This document shows positions 59,643 to 64,000 of a stretch of 64,000 nt of DNA, in pieces. Positions within the stretch are counted from its first letter, which is position 1, and the number at the start of each line of letters is the position of its first letter. The notes beneath the pieces are model-generated. The model saw only the letters and a list, made by a program, of their open reading frames with translations, did not search any database and was not told the origin of the DNA. Origin of the DNA: an uncultured Pelagibacteraceae bacterium (GTDB lineage Bacteria > Pseudomonadota > Alphaproteobacteria > Pelagibacterales > Pelagibacteraceae); contig CACEOF010000001.1 in assembly GCA_902561095.1 (NCBI GenBank), forward strand, positions 1-64,000, in the 5' to 3' direction. Both the position numbers and the translations under genes were made by a program.

Positions 59643-62312
59643 CTAAATCATATTACGCAAAACATACTGGAGTATTCCACCATTTTTATAATACTCTAAT
59701 TCATTTTTTGTATCTATTCTACAAAGTGCTTTAATTTTTTTAATTTCACCTGAAGCATATTTAATTTCAACTTCCACATGATCAGAAGGATTTATTCCTT
59801 CCTCAAGATTTAAAACACTTATTAACTCTGATCCTTCTAATTTTAAGGTCTTTCTATTCATTCCTTCTACAAATTGAAGAGGCAATACTCCCATACCTAT
59901 CAAATTAGATCTATGAATTCTTTCAAAACTTTCTGCAATTACTAATGTAATTCCAAGTAACTTAGTTCCTTTTGCAGCCCAATCTCTTGAGGATCCAGTG
60001 CCATACTCTTTCCCACCGATTACAACTAGGTCTGTTCCTCTTCTTTTATATTCTACTACTGCATCATAAACTGGTACTATTTTATTTTCTGGATATAATT
60101 TTGTAAATCCACCTTCAGTTCCTTGTGCCATTTCGTTTCTAATTCTTATATTTGCAAAAGTACCTCTCATCATAACTTCATGATTTCCTCTTCTAGCACC
60201 ATACGAATTATAATCTTGAGGTAAAATTTGATGCTCCATAAAATAATCTCCAGTAGGACTGTCTTTTTGGATACTTCCAGCTGGTGAAATATGATCAGTA
60301 GTAATCATATCCCCAAGTATCAACAAAGGTCTTGCCTCATTAATTGGTTTAAACCCTTCAGGCTCATCTGATAAATTATCAAAAAAAGGTGGTTTTTTCA
60401 CGTAAGTTGACCCAGAGTCCCAGTTATAGATACTGCTCTTTTCACTTTTTATATCCTGCCATTGCTTTGGGCCTTCAGCTACATTTGAATATCTTTTAAT
60501 AAACATTTCCGCATTTAATGATTGCTTTAAGGTATCCTCAATTTCTTGATTTGATGGCCAAATGTCTTTTAAATAAATATCTTTTCCATTTTGATCTTTT
60601 CCAAAAGAGTCTTTGTATAAATCAAATTCCATATGACCTGCTAGTGCGTAGGCAACAACTAATGGAGGAGAGGCTAAATAATTTGCTTTTACATGAGGCG
60701 AGATCCTTCCTTCAAAATTTCGATTTCCAGATAATACAGATACTCCATAAAGCTTATTGTTTTGAACTGCTTCAACTATATTTTCTGGCAATGGCCCTGT
60801 ATTTCCGATGCATGTTGTACAGCCGTAACCCACAAGGTTAAAACCTAGTTTATCTAAGTATTCATTTAGACCAGCTTTTTTAAGATAATCTGTAACTACT
60901 TGAGACCCTGGCGCCAAGGAGGTCTTGACCCATGGTTTTACGTCTAATCCAAATTCAACAGCTTTTTTAGCCAATAGACCAGCTCCTATCAATACATTAG
61001 GATTTGAAGTATTGGTGCATGAGGTTATTGCAGCAATTAAAACTGAGCCATCTCTAATTTTGTATTCTTCACCTTTTACATCAGAAGTTTCAAATTGAGT
61101 TTTATTTGTTATTTCTTGAAAAACTTTAAAAAAACTATTTTTAGCATCTGTTAATAAGACTTTGTCTTGTGGTCTTTTTGGTCCTGAGATAGTTGGCACT
61201 ATGGTTGACATATCCAAACTCATGGTATCAGTAAATTCAATATCATCGCTTGCCCATAAACCTTGTTCTTTTGCATATTTTTCAACTATTGAAATTATTT
61301 CTTCATCTCTTCCAGAGAATTGAAGATATTTTAGTGTTTCATTATCAATAGGAAAAAATCCACAGGTTGCTCCATACTCAGGAGCCATGTTTGCAATAGT
61401 AGCTCTATCTGCTAAAGTTAGATTTTTTAGACCTTCTCCATAAAATTCAACAAATTTTCCAACTACACCTTTATCTCTCAACATTTTTACTATTGTAAGA
61501 ACTAAATCTGTAGCGGTTGTTCCCTCTGGCATTTTATTTTTTATTTCAAATCCAATAACCTCAGGAATAAGCATAGATATAGGTTGTCCAAGCATTCCGG
61601 CTTCGGCTTCAATGCCTCCTACTCCCCATCCCAAGACTGATAGTCCGTTGACCATTGTTGTATGACTATCTGTACCAACTAAAGTATCAGGAAATAAATA
61701 ATCCTCATCTTTAAATTTTTCACACCAAACAACTTTAGATAAATACTCTAAATTAACTTGATGACATATTCCAGTTCCTGGAGGTACAATTCTAAAATTG
61801 TTAAACGCATCCTGTCCCCATTTTAAAAATGAATATCTTTCTGCGTTTCTTTTAAATTCAATGTTTACATTATTTTCAAAAGAGTCTGCTTTAGATGATT
61901 GATCAACTTGTACAGAGTGATCGATAACTAAGTCAACTGTTGAAAGTGGATTTATTGAGTTAGGATCAATATTTTTTTCTTTCACAGCCTCTCTCATGGC
62001 TGCTAAATCTGCGACTGCCGGAATACCAGTATAATCCTGTAATAATACTCTTGCAGGTCTATAAGCAATTTCAGTTGTTGATTTTTTACTTTTTAGCCAA
62101 TCTCTTAGTGCATCAATTTGGTTTTTAGTAACTGATAAATCATCCTCATATCTCAATAAATTTTCTAAAAGAACCTTTAGTGATTTAGGTAATTTAGAGA
62201 TACCTTTTAATCCATTGCTCTCAGCTTTACTTAAAGAATAATATTTGTAGTTTTTTGAATTTATTTTTATTTCAGATAAAGAATTGTATGAGTTTTTCGT
62301 CCCTGGTTTCAT
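59643..62312 (-). CDS. acnA: Aconitate hydratase A
   Basis: LVGTDSHTTMVNGLSVLGWGVGGIEAEAGMLGQP; AAITSCTNTSNPNVLIGAGLL; GGKEYGTGSSRDWAAKGTKLLGI. Confidence 0.97.
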   Translation of the reverse strand: MKPGTKNSYNSLSEIKINSKNYKYYSLSKAESNGLKGISKLPKSLKVLLENLLRYEDDLSVTKNQIDALRDWLKSKKSTTEIAYRPARVLLQDYTGIPAVADLAAMREAVKEKNIDPNSINPLSTVDLVIDHSVQVDQSSKADSFENNVNIEFKRNAERYSFLKWGQDAFNNFRIVPPGTGICHQVNLEYLSKVVWCEKFKDEDYLFPDTLVGTDSHTTMVNGLSVLGWGVGGIEAEAGMLGQPISMLIPEVIGFEIKNKMPEGTTATDLVLTIVKMLRDKGVVGKFVEFYGEGLKNLTLADRATIANMAPEYGATCGFFPIDNETLKYLQFSGRDEEIISIVEKYAKEQGLWASDDIEFTDTMSLDMSTIVPTISGPKRPQDKVLLTDAKNSFFKVFQEITNKTQFETSDVKGEEYKIRDGSVLIAAITSCTNTSNPNVLIGAGLLAKKAVEFGLDVKPWVKTSLAPGSQVVTDYLKKAGLNEYLDKLGFNLVGYGCTTCIGNTGPLPENIVEAVQNNKLYGVSVLSGNRNFEGRISPHVKANYLASPPLVVAYALAGHMEFDLYKDSFGKDQNGKDIYLKDIWPSNQEIEDTLKQSLNAEMFIKRYSNVAEGPKQWQDIKSEKSSIYNWDSGSTYVKKPPFFDNLSDEPEGFKPINEARPLLILGDMITTDHISPAGSIQKDSPTGDYFMEHQILPQDYNSYGARRGNHEVMMRGTFANIRIRNEMAQGTEGGFTKLYPENKIVPVYDAVVEYKRRGTDLVVIGGKEYGTGSSRDWAAKGTKLLGITLVIAESFERIHRSNLIGMGVLPLQFVEGMNRKTLKLEGSELISVLNLEEGINPSDHVEVEIKYASGEIKKIKALCRIDTKNELEYYKNGGILQYVLRNMI

Positions 62313-62315
62313 AAT

Positions 62316-62906
62316 TTAATAATAAAATGTTGCTATACAAAATAATAGAAGCGTTGACATAGCATAATTAAACCATTTAATAAATTTCTCATTTGTCGCA
62401 AATTTCCTCATAAATCTACCCAACAGTGTCCAGAAAATTATACTTATTATTGCAAACATAAAAGCTACACTCAGCATCCATAATGAATAATTTAAAAAGT
62501 TTTTACCTGATTCTGTATAAGTTGATACTGCTATAACCGCAACTATTACACCTTTGGGATTTAAAAACTGAAAGAGAAAAGTCTCAATAAAATTTACAGG
62601 TTTCAATTCTTTATTATCAGTTGATAATTTAGAAAATGAAATTTTATATGCTAGATAAATTAGAAAAATTGTACCAGTTCCAATTAAAACTTTTTGAATT
62701 ATTGGATAAATATTAAAAATATTTATCAAACCAAAATTGACTAATGCAAGCATAGTAGTAAAACCAAAAATTACGCCAAGCATCAAAGGTATTGATTTTT
62801 TTATGCCATGATTGAATCCAGAATGAGATGCGACAACATTATTTGGGCCAGGTGAACAACTAGTTACAAACATAAATAATGAAAGAGATAAAATTTCAGG
62901 ATGCAT
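62316..62906 (-). CDS. LysE/RhtB-family exporter
   Basis: SCSPGPNNVVASHSGFNHGIKKSIPLMLGVIFG; FLFQFLNPKGVIVAV. Confidence 0.9.
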   Translation of the reverse strand: MHPEILSLSLFMFVTSCSPGPNNVVASHSGFNHGIKKSIPLMLGVIFGFTTMLALVNFGLINIFNIYPIIQKVLIGTGTIFLIYLAYKISFSKLSTDNKELKPVNFIETFLFQFLNPKGVIVAVIAVSTYTESGKNFLNYSLWMLSVAFMFAIISIIFWTLLGRFMRKFATNEKFIKWFNYAMSTLLLFCIATFYY

Positions 62907-62909
62907 ATT

Positions 62910-63251
62910 TTATGCTATAGGGAGCCCATTCTCAGATTTTTGAGATGGGTGTACTAATATCACTTTTCCCTCTTTATCAATTGATCCAAGAATAAGTACT
63001 TGTGATACCACTCCTGCAATATTTTTTTCTGCAAAATTACAAACTCCTATAACTTGTTTTCCTTTTAAATTTTCTTCATTATAATAATGAGTAATTTGAG
63101 CAGATGATTGTTTTATGCCAATCTCATCCCCAAAATCAACTTGGATCACTAGTGATGGTTTTCTAGCCTTTTCATTTTTTTTTACAGATAAAACTGTACC
63201 AACTCGAATATCAACTTTATCAAAAATATCGTAGGTTATTTGTTCTTTCAT
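62910..63251 (-). CDS. csaA: tRNA-binding/export chaperone-like protein CsaA
   Basis: FDKVDIRVGTVLSVKKNEKARKPSLVIQVDFGDEIGIKQSSAQIT. Confidence 0.93.
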   Translation of the reverse strand: MKEQITYDIFDKVDIRVGTVLSVKKNEKARKPSLVIQVDFGDEIGIKQSSAQITHYYNEENLKGKQVIGVCNFAEKNIAGVVSQVLILGSIDKEGKVILVHPSQKSENGLPIA

Positions 63252-63278
63252 ATAATTAATATATAATGAAACTTAAAT

Positions 63279-64000
63279 ATGAGTACAGAAAATAATTTAG
63301 ATGTTTTATTTGATAACTCTGTCAAAATTTTATCTGACTTAATAGCCTTTAAAACAATTTCAGGAGAAGATAATAATTCACTTATAGATTATTGTGATAA
63401 TATATTAAAAAAACTTGGAGCTATATCTTTTAGAACTTTTGATGATCATAAAAAAAGAGTCAATTTATTTGCAACTATTAAATCTAAAACAAATAGTAAC
63501 AAAAAACCTATAATTTTATCAGGACACACAGATGTTGTGCCTGTGTCTAAAGGTTGGTCTACAGATCCTTTCAAGGCTACTATTAAAGGGGATAAACTTT
63601 ATGGAAGAGGATCATGTGATATGAAAGGGTTTATTGCATGCACATTAGCTTTTGCACCAATTTATTCGAAATCTAACCTTGATAGAGATATTCATTTTTC
63701 TTTCACTTTTGATGAAGAAACTGCATGCCAAGGAGCACCCATTCTCATAAAGGAATTAAAAAAAAGAGAAATTAAAGATGGAATTTGTATTGTTGGCGAG
63801 CCAACAAACATGAAAATTATTGATGCTCACAAAGGATGCTATGAATACACAACTTATTTTAAAGGTTTAGCAGGTCATAGCTCAACACCACATAAGGGTG
63901 TGAGCGCTGTTGAATACGCTTCAAGATATGTAAATAAATTGATTGAATTAAGGAATGACCTTAAAGATAGAGCTCCAAAAGATTCTATATTTGATCCTCC
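63279..64000 (+). CDS. argE: Acetylornithine deacetylase/M20 peptidase, 3' end beyond the window
   Basis: MSTENNLDVLFDNSVKILSDLIAFKTISGEDN...ILSGHTDVVP...LYGRGSCDMKGFIA...TFDEETACQGA...VGEPTNMKIIDAHKG; no stop before 64000. Confidence 0.9.
   Translation, partial: MSTENNLDVLFDNSVKILSDLIAFKTISGEDNNSLIDYCDNILKKLGAISFRTFDDHKKRVNLFATIKSKTNSNKKPIILSGHTDVVPVSKGWSTDPFKATIKGDKLYGRGSCDMKGFIACTLAFAPIYSKSNLDRDIHFSFTFDEETACQGAPILIKELKKREIKDGICIVGEPTNMKIIDAHKGCYEYTTYFKGLAGHSSTPHKGVSAVEYASRYVNKLIELRNDLKDRAPKDSIFDP

Noticed and set aside
60518-60841. Plus-strand 107-aa ORF opposite aconitase
   Set aside because: Antisense to highly conserved acnA
1-64000. CRISPR arrays, prophage, transposase or integrase genes
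   Set aside because: No regularly spaced repeats and no mobile-element proteins recognised in the ORF translations

Overview
The window looks like a low-GC, densely packed alphaproteobacterial genome of SAR11/Pelagibacter type. That lineage call is inference from composition, tight gene overlaps and gene content. Most of it reads as a one-carbon and methylated-amine catabolism region. It contains: ETF-QO/EtfAB with a dimethylglycine dehydrogenase-like protein; an MTHFR plus GcvT-family demethylase-like pair; a sarcosine oxidase-type soxBDAG cluster facing fhs; a TMA/TMAO module (tmm, tmoXVW-like transporter, tdm); and a methylamine/N-methylglutamate module (mgsABC-like, amt, gmaS, a second glutamine synthetase). 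The rest is housekeeping or miscellaneous: purEK, cspA, photolyase, zapE, bamB-like, acnA, csaA, and argE cut by the window edge. No tRNA, rRNA, CRISPR array or transposon was recognised. The best leads are: (i) an uncharacterised 4-gene minus-strand cluster at 15.56-18.96 kb (M19 dipeptidase, 553-aa orphan, DUF3726-like, and an unlisted 55-aa double-CxxC protein); (ii) an enoyl-CoA hydratase split by a 1-nt change in an A9 tract; (iii) a GcvT/MTHFR pair of unknown substrate; (iv) MORN and coiled/membrane proteins embedded in the TMAO transporter operon; (v) a Rieske/methyltransferase/kinase/nucleotidyltransferase cluster; and (vi) several unlisted small ORFs. All family calls come from reading translated sequence without a database search.
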